In this document: piece after piece, positions 1 through 10,468 of the stretch
Layout of the letters: every line of letters begins with the position of its first letter
Position numbering within the stretch: position 1 is the stretch's first letter
Source of the DNA: Sthenelais limicola
Taxonomy: Eukaryota > Annelida > Polychaeta > Phyllodocida > Sigalionidae
Assembly: GCA_942159475.1 (NCBI GenBank)
Contig: OW804096.1
Location: 143,115,424 to 143,179,423, forward strand
DNA length: 64,000 nucleotides
Direction: 5' to 3'
Translations under genes and position numbers: made by a program
The notes under the pieces: model-generated
The model's database searches: none
What the model was told of the DNA's origin: nothing
What the model saw: only the letters and a program-made list of their open reading frames with translations

Positions 1-980
1 ACCCTATATTGAAATCATTGAAGGGATTTCATGCGTTATTGTATAAATCAACACAATAATAATTTAGGCAAACAGTCTATATGAAATTAAATTCATCATT
101 ACTTTGCTATAAATAATTCGAAATGAGATCAAAATTAATGCATGATTACATTCATCTTAAAGAGAGAGTCTGAGATATACATTTTGGGCCACCCTATGTC
201 ATGGTTATGGATGGGATTTCATGCGTTACCATGCAAAGAAACAAAACAATGATCTAGTAGAACAGGTTTTCTCAAATAAATATGAGATTCACCATGCCTT
301 AATTAATTACAAATGCAATTGCAACTAATATGTAATTAATTTCAACTCAGAGAGAGAGATACATTGACATGTCTTTTGAGGCACCCTTTGTCATGATAAT
401 TGAAGGGCCTTCATGCGTTATGCTTAAACAGACACAATAATACATCAATTGAACAAATAATATACTTTGAATCATTTCAAAAAGAATCTTAACTAATTTA
501 TAATCATTTTCTAACCAGAAATACAGCCAAATAAATATATTGGGCCACCTTTTCTACTATATCTGCAGTTAGTTGTGTTACTGTCAGTTTATAAAGGGCT
601 TTCATGCGTTACTAAGGGACATTTTAAGGGTTATTGACCTGTTATTTGTCCTGAATCAAGATTATCACCAAATTGTGCAGTGGTGCCATTAGGGAGATTG
701 AAATGGGACTAGAAAATGGTTATATGAATTTTTTTCTTTTATTTGTTTATCCTGTATGCATTATTTTTCAGCCATAACGCATGAAATCCCTTCTGGTTGG
801 AAAATAAGGGTTGCAGACAATAACCTCTCAGTCACCCAAAAGTTATGAAAATATCAGGTGGATTTTTTTATACAGTAAACAATACATGTATACGATCTTC
901 AATATACAGTTTTAGATAGATATGACAAAAATATATATTTTTAACCATTCATGTAATAGAGGGGATTTCATGCGTTATTT
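1..980. repeat. Diverged ~191-bp satellite with a conserved TTCATGCGTTA box
   Basis: The 11-mer TTCATGCGTTA occurs at 28, 218, 410, 601 and 967, and in inverted form at 775-785. The direct copies are spaced 190-192 bp apart, with one double step. Each box follows a GGG(A/C)(T/C)TT context, and a CACCCT(A/T)TGTCAT-like segment lies about 20-30 bp upstream of three of them. The rest of each unit is strongly diverged, so this is an old tandem array that keeps one short block. The left edge lies outside the window. Confidence 0.6.
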
Positions 981-1597
981 TCATGTTGGAAATTATTGAA
1001 GGTCACTGTAGAAATTGTTAGCATGTTCATATGCTCAAAAAGTAAATTATAACTAATTTAGTCATAGATGTATTGGAGAAATGAAAAGAAACATGCAGAA
1101 AAATGTTCTAGGCATTGTGCAGATCTTTTTTATTTTACTTCAATGTTTTTTTTTGTTGAAAAGTGATGCAAAAAAACAGTTTTCAGAATTTTAAGACACT
1201 AAATATTGGAACAGCCTAGGAAAAGTATATATGGAATGAAAGCCCTTGTTCATGGGAATAATATGGGACTAATATTCCTAAGATGCAACGCATATTGACG
1301 ATGATAGGGGGGCAGCAAATATGATATTTAGGCAAAACAGCACACTTGAAAAAACTGACCCAACAGCTGCACTGTTATAACGGAAACCCGTAAAATTCCC
1401 CGTACATGCAATAACCTTCTGCTGTAAAAAACAACATCCCCAAAAAACCCTGCTGCTGTGGTGTTTTCTGACATGTCTGTTTTCCCTGTTTGTGCCTTGA
1501 AGAACAGTGGAGATGCATTCCAATGGAATTATCAGAAGAGGAGACCATCGGTATCCTACTACTTTAAGTGAAATAGGAGATTGAAATTGAATCACAA

Positions 1598-1712
1598 TTT
1601 AGGACATTTTTAATCAAACTTTATGACATTTTGAATTAACATTTATGACATTTTGTATCAATATTTTGGACATTTTGAATCAAAATTTAGGACATTTTTT
1701 TTCAACATTTGC
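1598..1712. repeat. 22-bp tandem repeat (GACATTTT motif)
   Basis: GACATTTT recurs at 1603, 1625, 1647, 1669 and 1691, exactly 22 bp apart, with AT-rich variable spacers. No reading frame runs through it. Confidence 0.75.
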
Positions 1713-1998
1713 AGCGGATTGCCATTATATCCTTGCGGATTATATCCTTTAACTTTGGCTAATGTGACTTTACATGTAAGACTAGTTTTTTTAAATCTAT
1801 TTCGTCGTTGCTAGCTATGTCCTGAAAGACCTAGATTACATTCCAACAGGATATTTCCGTATTTTACCAACTATAACTGAACAGAAAAAAATATATCTTA
1901 TTATCATCAAAGTCCTGGATTATCAATGTTAATAATAGCCTATTCACCCAACATGGCATAATCGAGGCTCGCACAATATCAGTAGCAGTTTTTCATAT

Positions 1999-2815
1999 GT
2001 GATGTGTTCCAGGAAATGAGTCATAAGTCGCAGAAAATGGATTTTGATATATTATCATATCTGAAAAGATGAGATCAGGCCCATGCTAATGGTACTAAAC
2101 AGTAGGACAAAATAATACTTATTTCTATATTCTAAGTTTGATTTGGGAAGAATGATGTTTACAATATTTTTGGGTGGAAAATAACTAGTACAGTAGCGAA
2201 TTATACTTGTTAGGATAACCCTGGAAATGCAAGAATATATGATGTGTTTCAGGGAAATGAGTCATAAGTCGCAGAAACTGGATTTTGATATATCATGATA
2301 TTTGAAATGATGAGATCAAGCCAATTCCCGTGATAGTAAAGAGTCTCATAATCGAATAAGTATTTCTAGATTTTAGGTTTGATATTTTTATTTTTGAAAA
2401 AAAAAAGTTTGTAATATTTATGGGAGGCAACAACCAGTAAAGTAACTGAATATACTCCATTAGTGGACCTTTAAAACGAAAAGATATATTATATATAATG
2501 TCCTGAAATTTACTACATCAATTGAGACAACCATAAGTGATAAACTCTCCAAAAATCAGAACATTCCAATAAAGCCATCTTGTAAAATTAATACTTTGGA
2601 AAATATATGTTTTGCTACTTATGACTTATTTTCCTGAAACACATCACATATATGTAATAGAGAGTCTAGAAATGCTTTACATGTATTCATACATCCTCAA
2701 GCATTAGATACCCCAAAAAGGAGAACATTTAATTCCTACAAAGAGATCTAATGAATAAATACTTTGAAAAATATCATTTTTGCGACTTGTGACTCATTTT
2801 CCTGAAACACATCAC
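1999..2815 (-). mobile_element. MITE B, outer copy, split by a second B
   Basis: Terminal inverted repeats begin GTGATGTGTTCCAGG on the left and end CCTGAAACACATCAC on the right, with ATAT on both sides (1995-1998, 2816-2819). The element is interrupted by another B at 2239-2647. Its interior resumes after the insert at the expected point. It has no coding capacity. B copies elsewhere are about 390-410 bp. Confidence 0.85.
2239..2647 (-). mobile_element. MITE B nested inside MITE B
   Basis: This complete 409-bp B sits inside the outer B with ATAT duplications at 2235-2238 and 2648-2651. It is in the same orientation as its host and clearly similar to it, so the family moved in at least two episodes. 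Confidence 0.85.
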
Positions 2816-2966
2816 ATATTGCCTAACCCAAGACACCCTGCATGGTAAAAGCAGATCCCTGTAGTTCTAGACTAGACTTCCTCGGTGCTTTCATTTTCAG
2901 ATGCAGGTATCTGACCAATGTGTTTCAATAATGGAACAACTCGTGTGACACCGATACGGCCATGCT

Positions 2967-3644
2967 GGGTCAAGTCACCAGATTATGTACAATTGGCCTT
3001 CACCAATCCTCTCAAATAACCCAAATTGTGATGTGTTACAGGAAAATGAGTCATAAGTCGCAAAATTGATATTTTTCAAAGTGTTTTTTCCACAAGATCA
3101 CATTGATGGAATGTTCTAATTTTTGGAGGGTTTATCACTTGTAGGTATATCAATCGATGTATTAAATTACAAGACAATCTATTTAATGTTTCCTTTCGTT
3201 TTTAAGGTCCTCATATGGACTACATTTAGTTACTTTACTGTTTATTGACCCCCAGAAATATTAGAAACTTTTTTTTCAAAAACGAAAATATCTAAATTAA
3301 AATTTTGAATACTTATTAGATTATTAGACTGTTTACTATCATTGGAATCAGCTTGATCTCATCTTTTCAAATATGATGATATCTCAAAATCTATTTTTTG
3401 CGACTTATGACTCATTTTCCTGAAACACATCACAATTGGTCTTCACCAATCCTCTCAAATAACCCAAATTTAAGACGAAAATCAGGTTCAAAATACAGTT
3501 CAACATAACCAGACAGATTTATTGAATGAATACAATACAGAATACACTCAGATATACCTAGCATTTATCATTTTTCCCTCCAATTTAGCAGAATTTGATA
3601 GATGTGTAGAACGGTAGATTGTGCATTTTCAGAAAATCTGACCC
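2967..3644 (-). mobile_element. MITE A (A2 type) interrupted by MITE B
   Basis: The left tip has the GGGTCAAGTCACCAG variant and the right tip ends AAAATCTGACCC. A B element lies at 3028-3433. The A segment next to the insertion, 2991-3027, is repeated as 3434-3470 on the other side with one mismatch. That is a 37-bp flank duplication rather than the usual 4 bp. Confidence 0.8.
3028..3433 (+). mobile_element. MITE B with AATT target duplication
   Basis: This full-length 406-bp copy has AATT at 3024-3027 and 3434-3437. The duplication here is AATT, not the commoner ATAT, which fixes the element's ends at GTGATG...CATCAC and the duplication length at four. Confidence 0.88.
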
Positions 3645-4045
3645 TTCTAGTATTGAAATGGCCCCAGCTCTGCGGCAATATTATTATTTCTACGATTGCA
3701 TGATGGCGGCCTGACTGAATGTCCCCGGGGGAGCGGAGTAGAACTCTCTGCAGACTAAACCGGAAGTTGTCACATTGTGCTGATGGCTGCTGCGATTACT
3801 CCAACTGCGCGATCTGTAATAGTCGGACGTTTGGCTCGCTGCTACTGAATAGCGCTTTCAGTGGTGCTGGTTTGAATGGGGAGCTTGCAATGAGGTTAAA
3901 GTTACGCTTTGTGTAAGCATCGGTCAAAAACTCGGGATTTTATCGTTTTTGTTTCATTCTTTTCCGACCCATATAGTCATTTAGCCAAAATAGTGGAGGA
4001 TTTTGTATGGTTTTCTTTGGGTGCAGGGCTCAATAAAATTCGTTA
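3645..4045 (+). promoter_or_regulatory. CpG-richer patch resembling a housekeeping promoter or first exon
   Basis: This short stretch is visibly richer in G+C and CpG than its surroundings. It holds a YY1-type GATGGCGGC (3702-3710) and a canonical ETS site ACCGGAAGT (3759-3767). An ATG follows at 3783 and opens a 21-codon frame (3783-3848) starting MAAAITPTARS, rich in Ala and Arg with no acidic residue, as in mitochondrial presequences. This layout is typical of a housekeeping 5' exon, but I see no convincing splice donor or downstream exon. It may also be a decayed promoter. Confidence 0.3.
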
Positions 4046-4047
4046 TT

Positions 4048-4290
4048 TGTGAAGAGTTTCAGGATAATGAGCCATAATCGCAAACTTGATATTGTTCAAA
4101 ATAGTATATTCACAAGATCTCTTTGTCTTTGTATGAATGATATCGTTTTTTAGTCATTGAATGCTCAGAGTTATATAAATACATGTACCAAATATCAAGA
4201 CCGTCCATTAAATATATCTATACATTTCTGAGGTCATCTTATAGGATATATTTAGCTACTTACTTGTAATGGTCCCCAAAATACTCCGTG
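4048..4290 (+). mobile_element. MITE B, left part only, diverged
   Basis: The GTTTCAGGATAATGAG tip and the following B interior (CACAAGATCTCTTTG and later TTAGCTACTTACTTGTAAT) are recognisable. The right half and right tip are missing. Confidence 0.6.
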
Positions 4291-4424
4291 CCTTCCCCGA
4301 TATAACCAAACTCAGTGTAGCGCAGCGCTAACATGTCAAAAATGGCAAATGTTCTCAGAAATAAAATACTGAGGTCTGGCATGGGGTATTTCTGGTTGCA
4401 GTTCACATTCCGACCAACATTTTT

Positions 4425-4712
4425 TTTTTAAAGAAATTTTATTGAGTACATTTCCATGATAACATAGTAATCTCATGATGCTCAATTGGAAAAAGTTTTA
4501 ACATACAGTAGGAACAAATAAATCATTTTAACTCTTTTAAATCATGATGATTATCATTTATGGCTTAAATGATTGAGGTTTAAAATACAGTTAAACAAAA
4601 TCAAACACAACTAACCAATATAAAATTCATTAAGACATGCATGATATTTATCATTATAATATTTGATTTAGTAGAATTTTCTAAATATGTAGACTGGTGA
4701 GTATACATATTT
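4425..4712 (-). mobile_element. Retrotransposon 3' tail plus degraded MITE A remnant
   Basis: On the minus strand, CTCAATAAAATTTC followed by an A-rich tail ends at about 4425. This matches the tail of the insert at 50387-50680. From about 4579 to 4700 a decayed A element (minus orientation) can be followed by its GTTTAAAATACAG and TAGTAGAATTTTCTAAAT words. Confidence 0.4.
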
Positions 4713-4947
4713 GGGTCAGATTTTCAGAAAATGTACAATTCAACTTCGCTAATCCTCTCAAATAACCCACATTTCAGGCAAAAATAAAGTTCAAAATACA
4801 GTTCAACCTAGCCAAACAGATTGCTAGAATCAATGAAATGCAGGCTATACTCGAATTTACCTAGTATCGGCCAATTTGCAGTCTAATTTAGCAGAAGTTA
4901 CTGAATGTACACAGCTGCCAATTGTACATTTCCTGAAAATCTGACCC
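4713..4947 (-). mobile_element. MITE A with ATTT target duplication
   Basis: Complete 235-bp copy with GGGTCAGATTTTCAGAAAAT at the left tip and GAAAATCTGACCC at the right. ATTT lies at 4709-4712 and 4948-4951. The interior contains no reading frame. Confidence 0.9.
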
Positions 4948-5053
4948 ATTTAGAAAATCTGACGCCCTGACTTCTAAACCCATATCATGCGTTAGAATTA
5001 CATGGGGATCCCCTAGGCAAGAATGGACTCCCCACATACAATATAGCTTATAT

Positions 5054-5286
5054 GGGTGAAATTGCAGGAATATGTATAATTGGCCTTCTCCAGTCCTATC
5101 AAATAACCCAACTTTAAGACAAAACGACGTTCAAAATACAGTTCAACATAACAAAAACGTGCTTTAAAATCAAAACAATAAGAAATGATATTATACTCAG
5201 ATGTGCCTAGAATTTGCCATTTCTCAGCAGAATTTTGCAGATAATGTTGATATCTAGTGAGTGTAAATTTTCAGACGACCTGCCCC
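5054..5286 (-). mobile_element. MITE A with variant tips
   Basis: The left tip reads GGGTGAAATTGCAGG and the right tip TCAGACGACCTGCCCC. Both are diverged from the standard inverted repeat, while the interior matches family A. Confidence 0.7.
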
Positions 5287-5298
5287 GTATATACATGT

Positions 5299-5532
5299 TG
5301 GTCAGATTTTCAGAAAATGTACAATTGGCAGCTTTACGCATTTAGGAAATTCTACTAAACTAGATTGAAACATGATAAATACCGGGTATATCTGAGTATA
5401 TTTGGTATCACATTGATTTAAAGTATCAGTTCTGTTCTGTTAAACTGCATTTTGAAGCTAATTTTGTCCTAAATATGAGTTATTTGAGAGGATTGGTGAA
5501 GGCGAATTTTACATTTTCTTATAACTTGACCC
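5299..5532 (+). mobile_element. MITE A (A3 type) with ATGT target duplication
   Basis: Interior of the A3 kind (ACCGGGTATATCTGAG, TTTAAAGTATCAGT). ATGT at 5295-5298 and 5533-5536. The first base of the left tip is changed from G to T. Confidence 0.85.
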
Positions 5533-5547
5533 ATGTACACGCAATAT

Positions 5548-5952
5548 GTGATGTGATTCAAGAAAATGAGTCATAAGTCGCAAAATTGATATTTTTCAAA
5601 GTGTTTTTTTACAAGATCTCTTTATTGAAATCTTCTGATTATTGGAGGGTTTAGCACTCATGGTCATATGAATCCAGGTAACAAATTTCGGGACATTGTA
5701 TTAATATATTCTTGCTTTTTGAAGACATTTGTATGAAGTATACTTAGTTACTTTACTGGTAATTACCCATCCAGAAATATTGCAAACTTTTTTTCCAAAA
5801 ATAAAAATATCTAACTCAAAATATAGAAATACTTATTAAACATCCTAGTGTTTACTATCATAAGAATCAGTTTGACCTCCCCTTTTCAAATATGGTGATA
5901 TCTCAAAATCAATATTTTCCGACTTATGACTTATTTTCCTAAAACGGATCAC
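5548..5952 (+). mobile_element. MITE B, full length
   Basis: 405 bp, ATAT at 5544-5547 and 5953-5956. The right tip has the AAACGGATCAC variant seen in several B copies. Confidence 0.88.
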
Positions 5953-6222
5953 ATATGTAGGGCCCGATATATGAATGTGGAAAGGGAAGAAGGAGAGAAG
6001 AAGGGAAGGAAGGGAAGTAGTGCGAGTGGGAAGGTCCGTCTGCCATTTACCTTCCCGGAAATGGGATATGCCCTTTGCGAATGACGACCCATAATCCCCT
6101 GTCTCTGATAGCGGAAGTGGAAGTAGCCTTGGGTAAAGTAATGCACAATTTGATTAGGGACCTTGGTGGACGTTTTAGTAGGCTGGGCATGTCCACCACT
6201 CGTCCAGCCTATATCCATACAT

Positions 6223-6457
6223 GGGTCAGATTTTCAGAAAATGTACAATTCAACCTCGCCAACCCTCTCAAATAACTCAAATTTCAGACGAAAATAAAGT
6301 ACAAAATACAGTTCAACTTAACCAAACAGATTACTAGAATCAATGCAATGCCAAATATACTCGAATTTACCTAGTATTGACCAAATTGCAGCCTAATTTT
6401 GCAGATTTTACTAAATGTTTACAGCTGCCAATTGTAAATTTTGTGAAAATCTGACCA
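6223..6457 (-). mobile_element. MITE A with ACAT target duplication
   Basis: ACAT at 6219-6222 and 6458-6461. The right tip ends GACCA instead of GACCC. Confidence 0.88.
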
Positions 6458-6707
6458 ACATATAGGTTGCATTCTTATAGAAACTACTTGTTGGTCAAAA
6501 AATATCAATGATCAGAGAACTAGTTGTAATTATATAATAAGTTATATTAAAAATAAGTTTATATAAAAGTATTCATTATTGTCAATATCCATTTTAGATT
6601 TATTTCTGTTAAATAATTTTATTTGGACTCTATTTAGTGGTACAAATTTAGAAGGCGTTGTTTAATGAACACCTTAAAGATTTGTATCACGTAAGAATTC
6701 ATCATAT

Positions 6708-6943
6708 AGGTCAGATTTCCAGAAAATGCACAATTCGCAGCTGTACACATTCAGTAAATTCTGCTAAATTAGGCTGCAATTTGTGCAATACTAGGTAAAT
6801 TCGAGTATATTTGTCATTGCATTGATTCTAGCAATCTGGTTGGTTAGGTTGAACTGTATTTTGAACTTTATTTTCGTCTGAAATTTGGTGTTATTTGAGA
6901 AGATTGGTGAAGTTGAATTGTACATTTTCTGAAAGTCTGAACC
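6708..6943 (+). mobile_element. MITE A
   Basis: The left tip starts AGGTCAGATTTCCAG and the right tip ends AAGTCTGAACC. The flanks (ATAT, ATGA) no longer match. Confidence 0.8.
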
Positions 6944-7111
6944 ATGAGGGATTGCACTTGGATGCAAGCCCGAGCCACCAGTGGCAAGAAGTGAGACCAG
7001 GCACCATTTTATTGATCCAAACATTTGCTTTCTGTGAAAAGAGATATTTTAAAATGGCTCAGTAATCGAGTGATGTATCTATATCTAGCGACAACCCTGG
7101 GACTTATACAT

Positions 7112-7353
7112 GGGTCAGATTTTCAGAAAATGTACAATTGACAGATCAACATATTTTGTAAATTCTGCTAAATTGGACTGAAAAATCGTCAACACTAGGT
7201 ATATATGAGTATATTTGGTATTGCCTTGATTCAAACAGTCTGTTTGGTTATGTTGAACAGTATTTTGAACCTGATTTTTGTCTTAAATTTGTATTATTTG
7301 AGAGAATTGGAGAAGGTGAATAATTTATTGTACATTTTCTGAAAATCTGACCC
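7112..7353 (+). mobile_element. MITE A (A4 type) with ACAT target duplication
   Basis: ACAT at 7108-7111 and 7354-7357. The interior has the AACACTAGGTATAT...GCCTTGATTCAAA signature of the A4 subgroup. Confidence 0.88.
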
Positions 7354-7357
7354 ACAT

Positions 7358-8190
7358 ACTTATGGAGGTGCTAGACTATACCTGAGGCATATACGTGCAA
7401 AAGGACACGTAGCCTTTTTCCGCTTCTTACATGTGGAACGAAAATAGGAATTCTTTTTATGATAAAAATAACGCGTATGTAGATGACCGGCTAAATTATA
7501 GAACTCATATCTAAAGTCAGAATATATTTTTGCGTTGGACTCAGAAAAACTGTGACTAGGCTATATTGTCTTATATTATATATAATGCTTTTATTCAATA
7601 TAATTCATACAGTTACAGAGATATGAAAATAATGAACAGGGTCCTCTGCCTCTGTCTTATTATTATATTAAATAGCCCGATGGAGGTGTCAAATCGATCA
7701 AGACGAGATCGATTTGACACCAAACAGAGGGCTATTTAATATTTATTTCATACTAAATCAACAAGAAAAAGACGATTTTAATGACATTTTACCTTGTTTT
7801 CCATCGGGTTTGCGGACATCGGTCTTGAACTTAGCTTGAAAACTTTCGAAACGTGCAAGGCAGCGCTACACAGCAGAGCTCAACGTCACCAAGTGCGCAA
7901 GGTCGGCAAACCAATGAAATTGCGTCATATTGGTCACGTGTTAATGCCCCGCTCAAATTGCACATGTGTGCTATTTGACATATCGAATAGCACCGGTGAA
8001 ATCGCACACGTATGTAATAATATTGTGAAGATACCTTCGAAATGTATGTAACCTGATTGTGGACTAACGTTATACTGTAACTCAACAATTTATTTTAATT
8101 ATACAGATCATATACAAGCTTGTAAGTCATGGAAGAGATGGTAATATCATCATAGATATAACATCTTATTAATGCTTAATGTCAATTTTG
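7358..8190. other. No gene seen; contains a short hairpin
   Basis: Apart from the hairpin at 7670-7737 this stretch shows no recognisable element. Two overlapping frames of about 85 codons on opposite strands (7794-8088) resemble nothing I know and look like chance openings. Confidence 0.5.
7670..7737. repeat. Perfect-stem hairpin
   Basis: Inner arms 7685-7699 and 7707-7721 are 15-bp perfect complements around a 7-nt loop. Outer arms AAATAGCCC (7670-7678) and GGGCTATTT (7729-7737) pair as well. This is probably a small fold-back element. Confidence 0.7.
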
Positions 8191-8199
8191 ATAGATGAT

Positions 8200-8548
8200 C
8201 ATTTGCATAGCCGCCATTTTGAATCTTGATTCGCATTGAATTATGGGATAGCAGTACAGTATAAAATCTATAGACAACATGTTATGTTCAGTATGGAATA
8301 TTTATCAATGCTTTAATGTTAATACCCATGTGTTATGCATGTTCCCATAACCCAAGTCCTTATCTTTCCCATCATGCGTTTGGTTTTCATAAATCATTAT
8401 AAATACAAGCTATGATATTGGTGACGAGATTCTTCCGATTTTCGATAAAAGCTCTGCCAAATATCTATGTCAGATTTCAACAGAATCCTTCCCATGATGC
8501 ATTGTAACAGACATGCGCAGTGGCACATGCAAATCCCCTATTGTACAC
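8200..8548 (+). mobile_element. MITE C
   Basis: The left end has GCCGCCATTTTGA, a YY1-type site read on the other strand. The right end has ACATGCGCAGTGG followed by AAATCCCCTATTG. Related copies lie at 16820-17507, 50318-51405, 54664-55013 and 55057-55404. There is no coding capacity. A 96-codon frame inside it is a by-product. Confidence 0.7.
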
Positions 8549-8839
8549 AAATACATATGGATATTTATTTCACCCCTCTTGGGAGTTGCCCATACCTTCA
8601 ACATAGTATCTCCCGCTCAGTGGAAGCGGGTGTTAACATGAAATTTACCACACCCCCGACTGATACAACAAATTGTTTTGATTTTGCGGAACTCATATTA
8701 TTGCCCACTCAATCGTTTTACCGATTTTCTCTGGAAATACTACAGCTAGGAACTTAAAATGAAAAGTTCAATCGAATAATCATATATATTTCATTCATTA
8801 AAACCATGTACGGGGTGAAATAAATATGGAATCAACCAT

Positions 8840-8962
8840 GGGTTTGGTGAGTTGATTTTTTATCCATCGAGGTTGCGGAGGGAGACCTCGGGGCTATGCT
8901 ACGCTCCGCCCCTCTGTCTCCCCCCTCAACCTCGATGGATAAAAAATCAACTCACCAAACCC
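8840..8962. repeat. Long perfect hairpin, 36-bp arms
   Basis: 8840-8875 is the exact reverse complement of 8927-8962. The 51-bp spacer is GC-rich and can itself fold (GGAGGGAGAC against GTCTCC, CGGGGC against GCCCC). Such uniform arms point to a young fold-back element or a very stable hairpin RNA. Confidence 0.85.
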
Positions 8963-9076
8963 TAGCTAGCTTCCATCTATATGATATATTGACAGAGAAT
9001 CCCATGGCCTTGATTCACAATGGTACTTACCTATATATACCTACCTATTTGTACCAAAGGCTGAGTATTCATCAAT

Positions 9077-9307
9077 AGGAATTGATTCATACCTCAGATA
9101 GTATCTGGGTCAGATTTGCAGAATATGCACAATCTACAGTTCTACACATCTATCAAATTCTGCTAAATTAGAGTGAAAATTGATAAATACTAGGTGTATC
9201 TGAGTGTATTCTGTATTGTATTCATTCAATACATCTGTCTGGTTATGTTGAACTGTATTTTTAACCTGATTTCTGTTTTAGGAATTGATTGATACCTCAG
9301 ATAGTAT
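9077..9307 (+). mobile_element. Truncated MITE A (A2) between 28-bp direct repeats
   Basis: The A2 left tip and interior run 9107-9279 and then stop without a right tip. The 28 bp before it (9077-9104) recur directly after it (9280-9307) with one mismatch. Confidence 0.75.
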
Positions 9308-9371
9308 ATAGGCAGAGCGGGAAAGGTGAAAATGTAACTCCAATATCACATTTATTATGGTAAATAAATCT

Positions 9372-9480
9372 GATGAGTTACCGAGAAATGAGTCATTGGT
9401 TGCAAAGTTGATATTTTTGTGGTTTATTCACCATAGATCTCTTTATTGTGGTATTCCTATTCTTTATTCACCATAGATCT
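9372..9480 (+). mobile_element. MITE B fragment, degraded
   Basis: GAGAAATGAGTCATTGGTTGCAAAG and TTGATATTTTTGTGG match the left B terminus. A short block, TTTATTCACCATAGATCTCT, is duplicated at 9424 and 9465. Confidence 0.5.
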
Positions 9481-9489
9481 CTGTATTGT

Positions 9490-9947
9490 GATCTTTTTTT
9501 CTTTTTTTAAAAAAAGGTTTTATTCAATATATCCTGCCAACGAGGCTTTTACAATTCTAACTGACATTCGTATTGCGTCCCTTATGTTTTTTTTAGGTTT
9601 TTTTCTGATTTTCTGATTTTCTTTACCTTCCACCAAATCTTAGATGATACATTGTCATCTGAAAATCTTTGCTTTTTAATAAATTATTTTACACAATATT
9701 GACACCAAAACGTGAGCTGCATTATACACATATTTCTTACACATCACTCTTCCAGCTCTGCTAGTAATTTATTCCATAGGTTTGGGTTCTTCTTTCCTCT
9801 ACCCTGGACAACATTATTATATTCCAATACTCTCATCTCTATCCTCGCTTCATTTAAAAAAGCTCTGAACACCATTTTGTTTTCATAAAAGATTCTTTGA
9901 CGATAAATAAAGCTTCTTCCTATTCTATGGTTATGTAGCGCCCTAAG
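9490..9947 (-). mobile_element. 3' end of a retrotransposon or retrocopy
   Basis: Read on the minus strand this is the end of a coding frame, about 250 bp of 3' UTR, an AATAAA signal (near 9535) and an A-rich tail ending near 9490. The tail resembles those at about 4425 and 50387, which suggests one retrotransposon family or mobilising machinery. Confidence 0.55.
9744..9947 (-). pseudogene. C-terminal coding fragment, 67 codons
   Basis: The minus-strand frame from 9947 down to a TGA at 9744-9746 reads as a plausible basic C-terminus, with GRSFIYRQRIFYENKMVFRA near its start and NPNLWNKLLAELEE at its end. It opens right after a stop, so it is a 5'-truncated remnant. I do not recognise the family. 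The position just upstream of a poly(A)-type tail suggests the end of a retrotransposon ORF. Confidence 0.45.
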
Positions 9948-10468
9948 TCATATCAATACATGTAACACATCGTAAGACTGTACATAGTCTGTCCAAAAAG
10001 TACTTGACACTTGATTTCTTTGTACCTTTAAGATGAGAGCAAAGGGGGGACTGTTGACTTCATACCTAGTCGCCGTTTGTGACCAACCTTGGCCGTTTGC
10101 GACCGACCATGGCCAAATATACAGCTGTATTGTATTGCGCTGTCTCTGTTCCATGTGCAGGAGCTGTTGTTTTGCTGAAAAGAAGGAAGAGCTGGTTACA
10201 CTGGCCCTGTTTACCAATGGTTGATAGGAAGAGCTGGTTACACTGGCTCCTGTTTCCCCATGGTTAATTGCAAAGAGCGGCTCGCTGGGCAAAGGGTTGA
10301 CTAGTCATTAATATAATTAATATAAATAAAAAAAAACCCGCCGCTTTTCCCTCTTCTTAAAGGGAAAAAGGAATCATGTGTCAATGAGAAGCTCGCTGGG
10401 CAAAGGGTTGACCTTGTCAGATATAGAAGTAAAACATCCCCCAGTCTTGAGATTTGGTAGATGTATGT

